DNA of 64,000 bases from Congeria kusceri (taxonomy: Eukaryota; Mollusca; Bivalvia; Myida; Dreissenidae). The stretch is taken from the NCBI GenBank assembly GCA_027627225.1, contig CM051028.1, positions 17,128,701 through 17,192,700 of the forward strand. Direction: 5' to 3'. Positions 35,290 through 46,687 of this stretch are shown in pieces (within the stretch, counting starts at the first letter, position 1; each line of letters starts with the position of its first letter). The position numbers were made by a program, and so were the translations under genes. Below the pieces are notes generated by a model. That model worked only from the letters and a program-made list of their open reading frames with translations. It was not told the origin of the DNA and ran no database searches.

Positions 35290-35315
35290 CTACCTGAGTA
35301 ACACAGAAATGAAAT
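35290..35315 (-). CDS. Gene C exon 5 (C-terminus)
   Basis: Acceptor attcttgtttcag. Completes a split Asp codon and reads DFISVLLR then TAG. It matches gene D exon 5 in length (26 bp) and pattern (DFVSTICR). Confidence 0.75.
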
Positions 35316-38300
35316 CTGAAACAAGAATAAAATTACAATCACTAGACTTATAGTGCTTTACTGTATACACACTAGGAAAATCACGTACAGCATTAGAATG
35401 CAAGTCCACAAGCGTGGGTGTCAAAGAGGGATTATAGAACGGCGTGACATAGTCATAAACGCTGCGTTAGTAAGATTAATATTTCGTGATGTACTGATTT
35501 TAATGTTTTTTTTAACAAATTGAGGTTTAGGAAAGGACTAATCCCAGTGTCATTTAATGTTGAATAATGTGAAACCGGTAACTGATCTTTGAATATAAAG
35601 AAGTCGTGATTTATTTGTGCATTTTGTTTAAATACCAAGACTTCACCGTACTTGTTATTAGCCATGTTAGGTTTACAAAGAAAACACTGCTTTTCTGTTT
35701 GAACTCGCACGATTGTTGATTTCTGTGTACACGTACCGTCTATATTTATCATCCCCTTCTCGACTGTCGCCTCATCAATCATTTCATCCACCTCTTCGTC
35801 GGAGAGTTTATCGCCCATCGTTGTCATCACCAGCCGGAGATCCTTCTCAGATATAAAGCCTTTGCCGTTGTCAAACTCCTTAAAGACATTCGTATACATA
35901 TAGTACGTGGTATTGGCATGAGCAACCCATCTAAACGTGTGACCCTACGGAATTCGTAAGGCGAGAGTTTTTTATTTCTTGGTTCTCGTATCCGCCGACC
36001 CGATTTTTTCCAAAAAGCAAAACAAAATAAAAATTTGTAGAATGTAACCGATATCATAAAAATGACCTTGTGAAAGGGTTTCAACCTGTTACGCGGAAGG
36101 CAAAACAAAAATTAAAATGTCATGGTTATCATGTAGGATTAAGTTAATGTTGTGTAATATGATTTTCGAAAGTAATAATGCATAAAATATTTTAATATCA
36201 TTGCCCATTTCTGTTTGTGAAATTCTAGTCATTAATTTACTCAATTCTGTGTTGTTGTTGTTTTTTTTTCCCCTCCTCCAACCGGACACTTTTCCAAAAA
36301 TGTCCGAGAACCAAGAAATAAAAAAAATCCGGCTTAATACAAGTCAGTGGTGTAATTGATGTCGTGACTGAAGATCGTGAGTTCGATCTCTACTCGGGAA
36401 GCGTTCGAAAGATCTCGCTCAAAGGACACCCAGTACTGGTTCTACCCAGAAAACGGACTCGAACTTCTCTCATAAAGCCTCTGCCTTTCGACACAATCGA
36501 GCTTAAATACATTGGTTTAAACTAAGGTTGGTCTAAAAGCCTCTGTCTTTCGATACAATCGAGCTTAAATAAATTGGTTTAAACTAAGGTTGGTCTAAAA
36601 GCCTCTGTCTTTCGATACAATCGAGCTTAAATAAATTGGTTTAAACTAAGGTGGGTCTACAAAAAACAACACGTTTGGCAATGTACAACTGTATTTTACA
36701 GCAACAAAAATCAGCTTTATTTCGTCTCAATAAACTTATACTTGAAAGTATAAAGAAAGAATTAATATACATTATATTATTATAAGATCACATTATAAAT
36801 AAAATAAACAATTCATGTGTAATGCCTATAACATAAGTTAATTATCATCGATTATGATGCTTACTCATTATATTGATTACGAGAAACGTATTAAAGTAGC
36901 ATTTTGTAATATAGTAGAAATTCTTGCTTGCGTCGACAAACTTGTATTCTATTAATTTCCTTATGAAACAATTGTACTCACCGTAACTACTCTATATGTT
37001 GGAACACTCTAAATGTTGGGACACCCTTAAATACGATAAAATAATTAATGTTGTGACTCTTAATTTTGGGACACTTTAAATATATAATTTTTCCTGTTTC
37101 TAAGTTTTGGGACAATGTTTTCCAAATTTTCAATTTAGTGTCAATTTCCGTTAAGTCGACAATTAAAAATCGCCATCTAAATATTATTTACCGGCACCGA
37201 TAAATTGCAATTCATATAAGGAAACTGTCAAAGCTGTGAATGCGCATGTGGATATTCTACATATCCGTATCTCATGGAAGCTGAGCCCATCAATGCGGCT
37301 TCCTGTAGGCGCGTCATAAATTATTCCCTTGGGAAAAGATCTACAACCACTGTGATTTGTTTGTTTTATAGGGATTAATATACACATCCGTTACGCAATT
37401 GAACCTTACAAATAATATGTTTGGACATCAATTGATGATTCTAAATATTGGAACACATTCAGGAGAAATTATTTGTTCTGCTTCTAAAAATTGGGACAGC
37501 AAAATAACTAATAATTTTTAAGTGCCCCAACATATAGAGAATTTACGGTAGTTTCGATAACGCAAGTCATGTATCCACCTATAGCATCAGTCTATTTGCA
37601 TAATCATTTAAACTTCTAGTTCTACGTTGACGTTAAATAATACGAACTATTCCCTACTTATAACTTTTTTTGCATGCTTCACGGCGTCATATCTGTTTTT
37701 TTTGCATGCTTCACGGCGTCTTATCTGTCTTAAACCTATTTGTTGAAGCTCGATTGTATCGAAAGCCAGAGACTTATTGAGACCTTTTCCAGTCCGTTTC
37801 CTGGGTAGATCCAGTACTTGGTGAATCATTCGAACGCTCTCGAGAAGGGATCGAACTCACGATCGCCCGATCGCAAGGCGGAGACCATATCCCTTACACC
37901 CATGCGTCATATACATAGATTTTACTTTTGTTTTATAATATAGTAAATAAAATACATTTCGCTTACTTATTTGTTTTCATAGTGATAAAAAGGCTCATCC
38001 GTTGGTTTGGAACCGTAGTGATAAATTAATACCAGAGCACATAATAATACCACAGGGGGACTTTAAAGGTGTCCCGTAGCCATACGCACCGAAAATGCAT
38101 CTTTAAGATCCCCATAGTCGTCCTCGCACACTTCCTTCCGGGCTGCCATCATCATAAACTCGTCAAAGTGGATCTCTTCTTCACCTAACACACGGAAATA
38201 TACCAGATTATAGATATGTCGGTTTTAATAAACAAAATGCAATCGTCTCTAGGTCCTAAATTCAAAAGTATCGAAAACGAGCGACAATCACTATCAACTT

Positions 38301-39993
38301 GATTCAAGTACATTGTAATTAATAAATCAATTATACAAAATAATGATTATTGAATTATTTAATTGTTGATTTTCCATAATTATAAAATTTCCATTTAAAA
38401 TTAATTATTTGTTGTTATTTTTAACGATCAGCAACATTTTGCTTAAATTTGTAATGAGTTTATATTTCAAATTATAATGAAGTTTGCTGAAAAGCGGTCC
38501 GCACTTCATTAATTATTACTAAATGCGTGTCAAAATATTATCAGTATAGCCCATATTAAACTACTCACATATATGCCTGTAATTAACTGTTTAACGATCT
38601 TTTCGCTCTACAGCCCAAATGCCGAATATTTCAATGCATACCAGAGCATGAATTTCAAACTTATTTTACATCAGACAACTGCTGATAGTAAGGAAAATGG
38701 ATTATAACTGCAGATGGAATATATATGCAGTTAACAATATAGTTTGTAAATAAAGGAAATTGGTTTTATGCTATATGATATTGGATTTCATGTCATTTAA
38801 ATATGAATGTAAGTGTATTTGAAATGTAATTTTAATTATGATAGTAGATCTATTTGTTTTTACATGTTATTCTAAAGTCAGATTATGCATTCTTCAACTC
38901 ATTGTGCTTGAGTAGTATTGAAAATAATGTTTATGGTATTGCCGACAGAAATACTTGAATAACTCTTCCATTTTTCCATTATACAACATACATAGCTCTT
39001 TGGTGTGAATTATTGGTTGGTGTTAAAGAAGAAAATAGTCAATGTGGTTCCAAAAAATTATCATTCCAAGGCCGTGACCCCAGTTTTTGTCGCGTTTGTA
39101 TTGTTTGTTAAATGTATACTGTTTCGTATTGGCAATTTTCATTTGCCTTAAAGGGGCCTATCGATGGTATTTCCTGTAAATATAGACACCTATTAAATCA
39201 AGGCATGTTTCCAATTTTCACGAATATATATTGTTCTAAAAGCAACAATATGTTGATGGAATCCTTAAGAAAAAAATATATACAATGCCAAAAATTTGTT
39301 TTTCGATACGCATTTCCAGAACTCACGCCTACATAATCGCGCACTTCATTGAAAACTTTCCCACGCTACAGTACAGTTTTATCAATAGTGCGCATGCGCA
39401 TTTAATTTATATCGATTTTACGTCTACTAAAAATTTTCCCGCGCCCGCGAACTTTGTCACGGTGACAATTTGTTATAATTATACAAAATAATAATTGTTT
39501 GTTTATAAAAACGAGACCGATGTGCCCAGCAATCATTTAATGAATTCCTCTTAAAATACAATTTTATTTTTAACATACTATAGCGGAGTAGCCGTCGATA
39601 AGGCCCTTTAAATAAAGGACTTTTGATTGTTAATAGAGTTTTTCTACTGAGGATGCAGCTGGAGTTCCACTGTATTGTATATTTCAGTAATTTGCAAACC
39701 TAGCTTGTCGATGCTCGCCAATATATGGTCTTAAATAATGCATATACATGCTTTATATTTTTGAGATACTACCCGATATGTACAAATACTACACAGTCAT
39801 GTTTATTACAGAAGCTAAGAAATGATAGCAATTTTGTTAATTCACAAACCTAGCTTGTCTATGCTGGCCATCATGTAGTCTATCAGCTCCCGTGTGACTT
39901 TCATGCCCATGTCTTGTAGCACGGAGATCAGCTCGGTCACTTTGATGATCCCTGTCTGGTGACGGTCAAAAATGTCGAAACGAACACGAAATT
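35290..39993 (-). CDS. Calmodulin-like EF-hand protein, gene C (5' end not found)
   Basis: Exons 39850-39993, 38090-38184, 35737-35878 and 35290-35315 join in phase to give 135 residues lacking the N-terminus. It starts [11 protein letters not shown]1 [12 protein letters not shown] lacks acidic residues at 3 and 5. EF2 [12 protein letters not shown] has lost the invariant Gly at 6. EF3 has an 11-residue loop ([11 protein letters not shown]), and EF4 ([11 protein letters not shown]) is one residue short. It ends DFISVLLR. No loop fits the canonical calcium-binding pattern, so this is probably a calcium-insensitive relative that keeps the fold. The frame is open through all exons and splice sites are intact, which argues against a pseudogene. 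The 95-bp and 142-bp exons are one exon in A and B; the extra intron is shared with D. I could not find a convincing micro-exon 2 between 40.0 and 46.6 kb, which an LTR element interrupts. Confidence 0.85.
35737..35878 (-). CDS. Gene C exon 4b (EF3-EF4)
   Basis: 142 bp, donor gtacgt, acceptor gtctttaag with a poor pyrimidine tract. Encodes [37 protein letters not shown], then the degenerate EF4. Confidence 0.88.
35956..36337. mobile_element. MITE M2, short form (gene C intron)
   Basis: Terminal inverted repeats: ttttttatttcttggttctc at the left and gagaaccaagaaataaaaaa at the right, with outer ggcgagag and atccggctt blocks. The same ends bound the larger element at 48240-50412. Non-coding. 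Confidence 0.75.
36345..36660 (+). mobile_element. tRNA-derived SINE with V-SINE-like core and triplicated tail
   Basis: B-box-like gatcgtgagttcgatctcta, then a core with ccagtactggttctacccag, then the tail unit gcctctgtctttcgatacaa followed by tcgagcttaaataaattggt. The tail occurs three times in tandem (about 36477-36657, period about 60). The same family is at 37675-37920 in reverse. V-SINE-like membership (as in bivalve RUDI) is from memory. Confidence 0.7.
36979..37551. mobile_element. MITE M3 with about 27-bp terminal inverted repeats
   Basis: Left end accgtaactactctatatgt then tggaacac; right end gtgccccaacatatagagaa then tttacggta. These are inverted matches with few mismatches. Internal repeats of ttgggacac type. 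A TA target duplication typical of Tc1/mariner derivatives is possible. Non-coding. Confidence 0.65.
37675..37920 (-). mobile_element. tRNA-derived SINE, reverse copy
   Basis: On the minus strand: an A-box-like gcatgggtgtaagggata, a B-box gatcgtgagttcgatccctt, the core ccaagtactggatctaccca, then a tail with tttcgatacaatcgagcttc. Same family as 36345-36660, with a single tail copy and a duplicated tttttttgcatgcttcacgg end. Confidence 0.7.
38090..38184 (-). CDS. Gene C exon 4a (EF2 end and linker)
   Basis: 95 bp, acceptor gtgtgttag, donor gtgcgt. Encodes [17 protein letters not shown] then [15 protein letters not shown]. Same length and phase as gene D exon 4a. Confidence 0.88.
38185..39849 (-). 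other. Gene C intron 3 with a duplicated exon 3 end
   Basis: 1665 bp, AT-rich. At 39691-39731 it holds a copy of the last 30-odd bases of exon 3 plus donor (tttgcaaacctagcttgtcg, then atgctcgcc), about 150 bp from the real one. The rest is unremarkable. Confidence 0.75.
39850..39993 (-). CDS. Gene C exon 3 (EF1 and first part of EF2)
   Basis: 144 bp, acceptor tttatttctag, donor gtttgt. Encodes [19 protein letters not shown] through [18 protein letters not shown] and SIDKL. Confidence 0.9.
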
Positions 39994-40624
39994 CTAGAAA
40001 TAAATTATTCTGAACAGTACATGCACAACTTTCAGTCCGGTGTAGCGTAAAATTTGAAAGACCGTGAAAACATTAAGACAAACCGGAAGTATTGCTTTTC
40101 TCACATACCTCCGTGGGATTTATCCTACCAGTGGCCGTAAAATACATAAGACCGATGCACAATAACAATTAACACATGTTTATTTTAAATACGTAGTCAA
40201 TTTCTTAAAACTGTAGTAAAAATAACTATTTTGTAGGTTTATTATGCATAGATTTACTCGCAATGATTGCATTAATTTTCGGATGCTGTTTTTTATCTCT
40301 AAGGGAGATAACTCGCACATCATTGATTATGTTCATTATTGGTGTAGCACAGGTCATTTTTATTATGTCCCTTGTTTTGTATTCGTCCATTTACTTAGTC
40401 AAAATTTAGTTTCCTGTCCAGTGTGCATCCATCCGTGTATTGTGATGAAATACTTGTTATGTCCAATCGTTTCTATGGATTTGTCCGATGCAAGATTTTC
40501 ATTGGTTAGGATAGTTAAAGCTATTCATTTTATGTAAATTTTACTGACCATGCTTGCATTTGGCCACAGCACTGAGTGGACGCAAGTCTCACGCATTTTG
40601 TGCATCATTGTTATTCCAACCTGA

Positions 40625-40868
40625 TGAGTTTTATTATTATTTTCTTTATTCAAAATTTGTAGTATTTAATTATGAAATGTATAACATTGATTTGACATTA
40701 ATTGCATTTCAATTTGTATTGTACATTTTGTAGTCGGTTGTGTTTTGTTTGTAACATTGTTCTTATTTGTACAGGTCTTTCCGTCATGACTATATTGGTC
40801 GACATCTAATAAAATGGGAAAAATATCAAATGGACTTTGGGTACCATGCGCCCCCACCCCACACCATT
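40625..40868 (+). repeat. 5' LTR of the non-coding LTR element
   Basis: Direct repeat partner of 42822-43059. It contains an aataaaatggg block (possible poly(A) signal) near 40810 and is followed by the primer-binding site at 40870-40888. Its start is approximate. Confidence 0.7.
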
Positions 40869-42821
40869 ACATTTGGCGCCCAACGTGGGACCAGGCGTGC
40901 GATGGAAAGACCAGGTTGGCAGCTGGACCAGGTTGCCGGAGGGCTGGGAGGTTAGTACCACGTGCGCGCAGCACGGGCCCACGCTGTCGGAGCAGTGCTG
41001 GATTCGGGAACCCGCAAACCCTAAAGAGGCTAGGGACATCCTTCCAGCTCCTAGGACTGTTTCTGCAGGACGTCCAACAGTACTTTCGACAACGGCCGCT
41101 GAATTTGTTTTTGAACTGAACTCTCTTCACTTTCTCGCAAGAGATGCCGTACCTTGATGTTTACCATGCGTGTTTTGTGACTTTGTTTACACCACGTGAC
41201 TTTAATGTACTTTTATTTGTGAAGTTTCGTCACCAGTAACTGTCGTAACCGTGCTCTGTGGGCATGTCGTCTGGAAGTGTAGTTGTGAATTGTGATTTTA
41301 ATTAATATTTCTGTGTATGGAATGAACAAGTAAGTCTATTTTATATATTGTTGGTTTCATTATGTCTGACGTACTATTTGTTTCTCGTGCGTATGTGCAC
41401 AAAAATAGTTCTTTCCAAATTAAAAATTTAAACATTGCAACCGAAAACACGTTCTGTACCTCAGATCGTTGTTATATCAGTATGTTTTAAGATCTACCAG
41501 TTGTAAACGTTGACATTTATATAAGTATTTACTAAAACGTTTGTATTGACTTTCATTATTGACAAACTCTTTGCAGTACATGTTTGACTACTGTATTGTA
41601 ATATATTTTCGCGAACGGTTTGTTTTAGTCTTTTGAGTTTGATACAAATTTAAAATGATATAGGCTATATTTGTCTAAATTAATATCTGTCAAACCACTC
41701 TGAAAAGTCTTTGTTTTGTGAGATAGTATTATCATTGAGTTAATTTAATTCAAGCATTATAAATGTTTTGCTCTCTTTATTGACTTTGAGATCATAAAAC
41801 AAGTTTACATTCATAGTGTGTGTGGATTGTGAATTTTGTGTTTGTGTGTGTTTTATGTTTGGTATTTAATGTTACCTGTCCTAACTCTCTTTGTTCTTGT
41901 ATGTTTGTTTCATCGGCCAGGAACAAATATATAGGTTAATTTGTTGTGATTAAAATGTTGAAATGGGATGTCATAATTCCATTTGTATTTGTTTTGATGA
42001 TTGAAGTATGTCAACTCATGCTTTCAGCTATGTTTATTTTTGTGTTTTTTTAAACATCAGTGCTAACTATGTTTAAAGGATTTTTGTTTTGTGCAAATAT
42101 ATACATTTGCATAAAATTTAACTTGATCATGTGCCATATTTCATGATCATGTAAACTTCTATTTGGTGATATCATTGCAAAATGATTTAATAAATCCAAA
42201 TATTCTTTTGAAGTAATTATGCAAATATAACTTTAAGTGATCATTACAGAGACATTTGATGCGTTCTCTATTGATAGTGACCATATTGTCTTTATTCCTT
42301 GCATTTATTGAATTGTTTAATTGGTTATTTGTTGAATGTTGATCAAGACCAATATAGTTGTGTTTTAGTTTTGTGTAATAATTTGGTGTTGAGTGTTTGG
42401 AGTTTTGTTGTGGATCATCATGTTTTCTTATGATTTAAGATTTGTCAGTTCATTTTAGTGATATGTCATACAGCTCATACTGACACAATGAAGCAAGATT
42501 AACTCTTTAATAGTTTCTCTTTATCATAAGGTTTTCTTAAAAATGCCCAGGTCTTAAGTTTAACTATTGTGGTTGTACCTTCATACTTTATTTGTTTATG
42601 TGCCACATATATGTTTTTATTTTCATACAATTAGGAACATAAGAAATTATGGTTTGTTGTTTGTTCAGGTGTATAATCTATAAACTAGTCCTAATTGCTT
42701 TATTTGTTTTTGTGAAAGTTGTCAAAATTATTTTTCGATTTTATTTTTGATTATTGACTTAGTTGCATTTTCAAATGTCCGGAGACATTTTGAAGAAGAG
42801 TGGAACTGTGTAGTACAGGTC

Positions 42822-43059
42822 ATTTTTATTATTATTTTCTTTATTCAAAATTTGTATTATTTAATTATGAAATGTATAACATTGATTAGACATTTCAATT
42901 TGTATTGTACATTTTGTAGTCTGTTGTGTCTTGTTTGTAACATTGTTCTTATTTGTACAGGTCTTTCCGTCATGACTATATTGGTCGACATCTAATAAAA
43001 TGGGAAAAATATCAAATGGACTTTGTGTACCATGCGCCCCCACCCCACACCACTACATT
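42822..43059 (+). repeat. 3' LTR of the non-coding LTR element
   Basis: Near-identical to the 5' LTR. The short insertion cattaattg of the 5' copy is missing here. Confidence 0.7.
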
Positions 43060-43361
43060 GGTATTGACAGAGGGTGTGTTTTTAACTTGATATAGAGAAA
43101 ACAGTGTGTTTGATGTTGTTTTTTTTATAGAAAATAAGTCAGTATGTCGTTAACACGTATATTTTTCAAAAACCTTTGGGGCATAAGAGATATATGTTTG
43201 CGTTCAAAAGGTATTTAATATGTTTCGGTCGTCCCCATTCCCCGGATTATCGATTCCCGGAATGAAAGTTGGGTATGACTGCACATAGTGGTCATTCAAT
43301 CCCTATGAAGTCTTTCTTCTTGGATCTGGGGCCATTTTCAGAAACATCTTAACTATTTATT

Positions 43362-44190
43362 CCCCCACAAACTAAGTTGGGGGGGGGGGTATATAGGAGT
43401 GAGCTTGTCGGTCCGTCGGTCTGTTGGTTTTTCGTTTCCGGATGATAACTCAAGAAAGGCTTGACATATTCAAATAATTTTGGTACACATGTGTAACCTC
43501 ATAGAATACAGGTCAAGTTTGATGTTGGTTACAAACCACTAAATTTTGACTGAGTTATGGCCCCTTTTCGCCTTAAAATTCCTTAAAAACATGGTTTCCG
43601 GACGATAACTCAAGAAAGGTTTTGACATATTGCAGTAATTCTTGGTATACATGTGTAGCATCATAAAATACGGGTCAAGTTCGACTTTGGTTTTTGAACC
43701 ACTAAATTTTGACAGAATTATGGCCCTTAATTTGACTTAAATTCCCTAAAAACATTTCCTGACGATAACTCAACAATGGCGTGACATATTTAAATAATTA
43801 TTGGTACACATGTGTAGCATCATAAAATACAGGTCAAGTTTGACTTTGGTTACAAACCACTAAATTTTGACACAGTAATGGCCCCTTTTTGACTTAAATT
43901 CCCGAAAAACATGGACAATAACTAATGAAAGGCTTCACATATTTAAATACTTTTTGGTACATAGGTGTATCATCATAAAATACAGATTAAGTTCAACTTT
44001 GGTTACAAACCACTAAATGTTGACAGAGTTATGGCTTCTATTGAAATTAAATTTTTCCAAATACACTGTTGACCATTCACAAATTAAAGCATTCTATCTC
44101 TGTCCATGTCTTTCGAACGGATGCCATAGTTTTGTGACAAGGCCATATTGTGGGGGTATATCCGTCACTCATGTGACAATTCTAGTTTCA
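43362..44190 (+). mobile_element. Pearl/HINE-like element with internal tandem repeats (copy B)
   Basis: Opposite orientation to 10068-11052. Begins cccccacaaactaagttggg, continues ggtatataggagtgagcttg, and ends ttgtgggggtatatccgtca then ctcatgtgac. Four to five internal units of about 160 bp share acgataactcaagaaagg and ggttacaaaccactaaattt. Non-coding. Confidence 0.65.
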
Positions 44191-46142
44191 CTTAAGTTCC
44201 AATTTGTGTAAGGTAATACATGTAGTTTTAAAACTACATAAACAATAATAAATCCAATAAATAGTACTTAGTCAATTAAGTTGTTATTTATCTAACAATA
44301 CGCCGAATTTCATGTACACATTGAATAAAATTCTAAAGAAAAATACAAGTTGATGGTTAAGGATTGGATTGGACTTAAGATGCTTTTGGAATACGACCCC
44401 TGGGCCAATAACAGAAACATCCTAAGTCAAATCTTATCCCTGACTTTAATCATCATTGTCTTAATTTTTTAATCCACGTGTACAATACATTATGCTTAGT
44501 ATTTATTAATTAATATAATTTACTACTTTTTACTTACATGTAAAGGGATTTGCACAGGCAGGTAGATTATGACATTGAAAAAAGACCGTTAATGAAAATC
44601 GTTTAAGATAATCTCAATATGTTTCCGTCACATGGCCCCAGTTAATCGTGTATAAATAAACCAAGCACTTGTTTGACTCCTAAGTTTTATGACAGTCAGA
44701 ACTCGACTTTATGAGCTGAATGATTATGGTTAAAGTTAAGTGTTCCTATTATTTTTACAACTCCGCGTTTTAAAAATTGTACCACAATGATCAAGAACAA
44801 TAATATCAAACACTCAACTTGATACCTTTGACTTTCTTGGAGTCTGTAATCCAGTTGAAATTCTCCATGTTTATGTACTTCAACACATACCTAGGTAACA
44901 CAATCTCAGAGACATTTGTCTACTACATGCGCATGAACTTAAAGTATTGAAGCTCTCCGATCGTCTAATCAATAAATTGTTCATTTATCAAAGATGATCA
45001 TTGATTGATACGTCTTATCGATGCCTATGTCATTTTTTGGCGTTTATGTCAATGCCTCAAAGAATTGCTATCAAATTACACAGCGTATAGGTTTATCATT
45101 CATAAATGTTACCAACTTCGAAACATCAAGAGCCTATATCATATACGGTCGGCGCTTATTAATGTGTTAACAGCTGTTCCTTTGAAGAAATAATAACGGC
45201 CTCAATAGATAATTTATCGACATTCAGTTATTAAATTGTATATATAAACGAAGGTATTGTAGAATGATACAAATCAAGGCTGTATTTTATACCAGAAAAG
45301 TAAACTGATCATTTAAGTCGAACTGCAAACGACAGGCTATGTCGAGTTAATACAGTTAGCATTGCTGTAGCGGTGTAAGTTGTGTTATGCTTTTTTTTGT
45401 TATTATAGGTAGTGCTAGTAATGTGTTGTTGTTGTTGTTGTTGCTCCTGCTGCTGCTGATAAACCCGATCCACAAGTTTGAATTCCCCCCCCCCCCCATA
45501 ACATTCCTGAAAGCCAGCAGGGGCTATCAGCCTTCTTTTTGCATATGCTGATGACACCTTCTTGCTGTCAAGGGACGACAATTAGTGTGTCTATAAATAA
45601 TGTCTAATATCCTCTTTCTTTCATGCATTTCAGCCATTCGTTTAATGGGTGTTTTTTGTAATAAAAACATATTAAAATATTGATCTTTCGTTTAAATTCA
45701 AAAAGATTGACTCAGTATATACAGTACAATTCTGAACTGACAGGAGCACGAATAACAGTGGTATTTCTTACACAGTATCAAAACTACATTTGCCAATAAT
45801 TCATGCAGAGTGATTCAAGTTTTCAGTTCTTCATCATCATGTTCTGCGGGTTTTTTTCTTCTTCTTCTTCTTCTTCTTCTTCTTTTATCAACATAATCAT
45901 TATCGTCATCATCATCACCACCATTAACTTCATCATCATCATTATCTTCTTCTTCTTCTTCCTCTTCATTATTATCATCATCATCGTCATGAACGTCATT
46001 AACATCATTACATTCATAATCATCATCATTATAATCGTCGTAAATATTCCATCATTAACACTATAATTATCATCATCAAGGGGACGATCTAGGATCAGAA
46101 AAAAGGTACAGGGTGTATTTAAAAGAGACACGAATACCATAA
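44191..46142. other. AT-rich DNA with triplet microsatellites
   Basis: (gtt)n/(gct)n at 45421-45460, a C-run at 45487-45497, and (ttc)n/(atc)n at 45855-46070. Open frames of poly-Ser/Ile or Met/Lys composition over the last one are artefacts. No exon recognised. Confidence 0.6.
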
Positions 46143-46316
46143 TGAGGCGTGTCGTGGGAAAACCGGGTTTAATGCATCTGCGTAAAGTGTCGTCCGCAGA
46201 GGCTTATCCCGTACGACAGTTTCCGCTTACAGTGGATTTATGTTTAGAAGAGACTTCCTGGAAACAGAAAATACCATAACAGAGGAAAGTGCCGATTTTC
46301 CCACGACACGTCTCAT
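46143..46316. mobile_element. MITE M1, short copy
   Basis: gaggcgtgtcgtgggaaaac at the left and the inverted ttttcccacgacacgtctc at the right, with internal gtaaagtgtcgtccgcagag. Same family as 19552-19796. Confidence 0.75.
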
Positions 46317-46617
46317 TTATAGTATTGTAATGTATATTTATGTATAAACAAGTATCGACAAATATGTATATTGACGAAGTTTATCAAACGTACACATTGC
46401 ATTTAAACAATGATTGCATTATGACCAAATTTAATTTCATATTTTGGAGCAATGCAGAGTATTCGATTTCATCTCTATGAAAGAAAGAAATTCACAACGA
46501 AATAAAACGCCTACATCATAAACAAACAACATTAAAGGCGACGAAACGACACTTAAGAGTCAAAAACGTGAAAGATAAGAAGATTTGTCATTTATTACTG
46601 TTTTCGAAACAAATATG

Positions 46618-46623
46618 TTTATT
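46618..46623 (-). promoter_or_regulatory. Candidate poly(A) signal of gene D
   Basis: AATAAA on the minus strand about 40 bases after the gene D stop codon. A second one is at about 46591-46596. Confidence 0.4.
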
Positions 46624-46661
46624 TACAATTGCTGATATTCTGCGTTTTATCAACCGACCCA

Positions 46662-46687
46662 TCATCGACAGATTGTGGAAACAAAAT
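46662..46687 (-). CDS. Gene D exon 5 (C-terminus)
   Basis: Strong acceptor ttctttttctttttcag. Completes a split Asp codon and reads DFVSTICR then TGA. Confidence 0.78.

Larger units (their letters stand above)
40625..43059 (+). mobile_element. Non-coding LTR retrotransposon (TRIM/LARD-like)
   Basis: Two direct repeats of about 235-245 bp (about 40625-40868 and 42822-43059). They share attattttctttattcaaaa, ttgtattgtacattttgtag, ggtctttccgtcatgactat and a caccccacaccattaca-type 3' end. Directly after the first is tttggcgcccaacgtggga, which fits a primer-binding site for a lysine tRNA (TGGCGCCCAACG type). A purine-rich tract (gaagaagagtgga) precedes the second repeat. The 1.95-kb interior starts GC-rich and becomes AT-rich. 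No gag, protease, reverse transcriptase or integrase motif is seen, so it is non-autonomous. The two repeats differ by several substitutions and a small indel, so the insertion is not very recent. Confidence 0.75.

Noticed and set aside
40100..40120. Candidate gene C micro-exon 2 before a gtatgtg donor at about 40109
   Set aside because: The donor is good and the phase fits, but the encoded DKSHG lacks any resemblance to the LTDEQIA helix and the acceptor is poor.
45803..46140. Ser/Ile-rich and Met/Lys-rich frames
   Set aside because: (ttc)n/(atc)n microsatellite; no gene structure.
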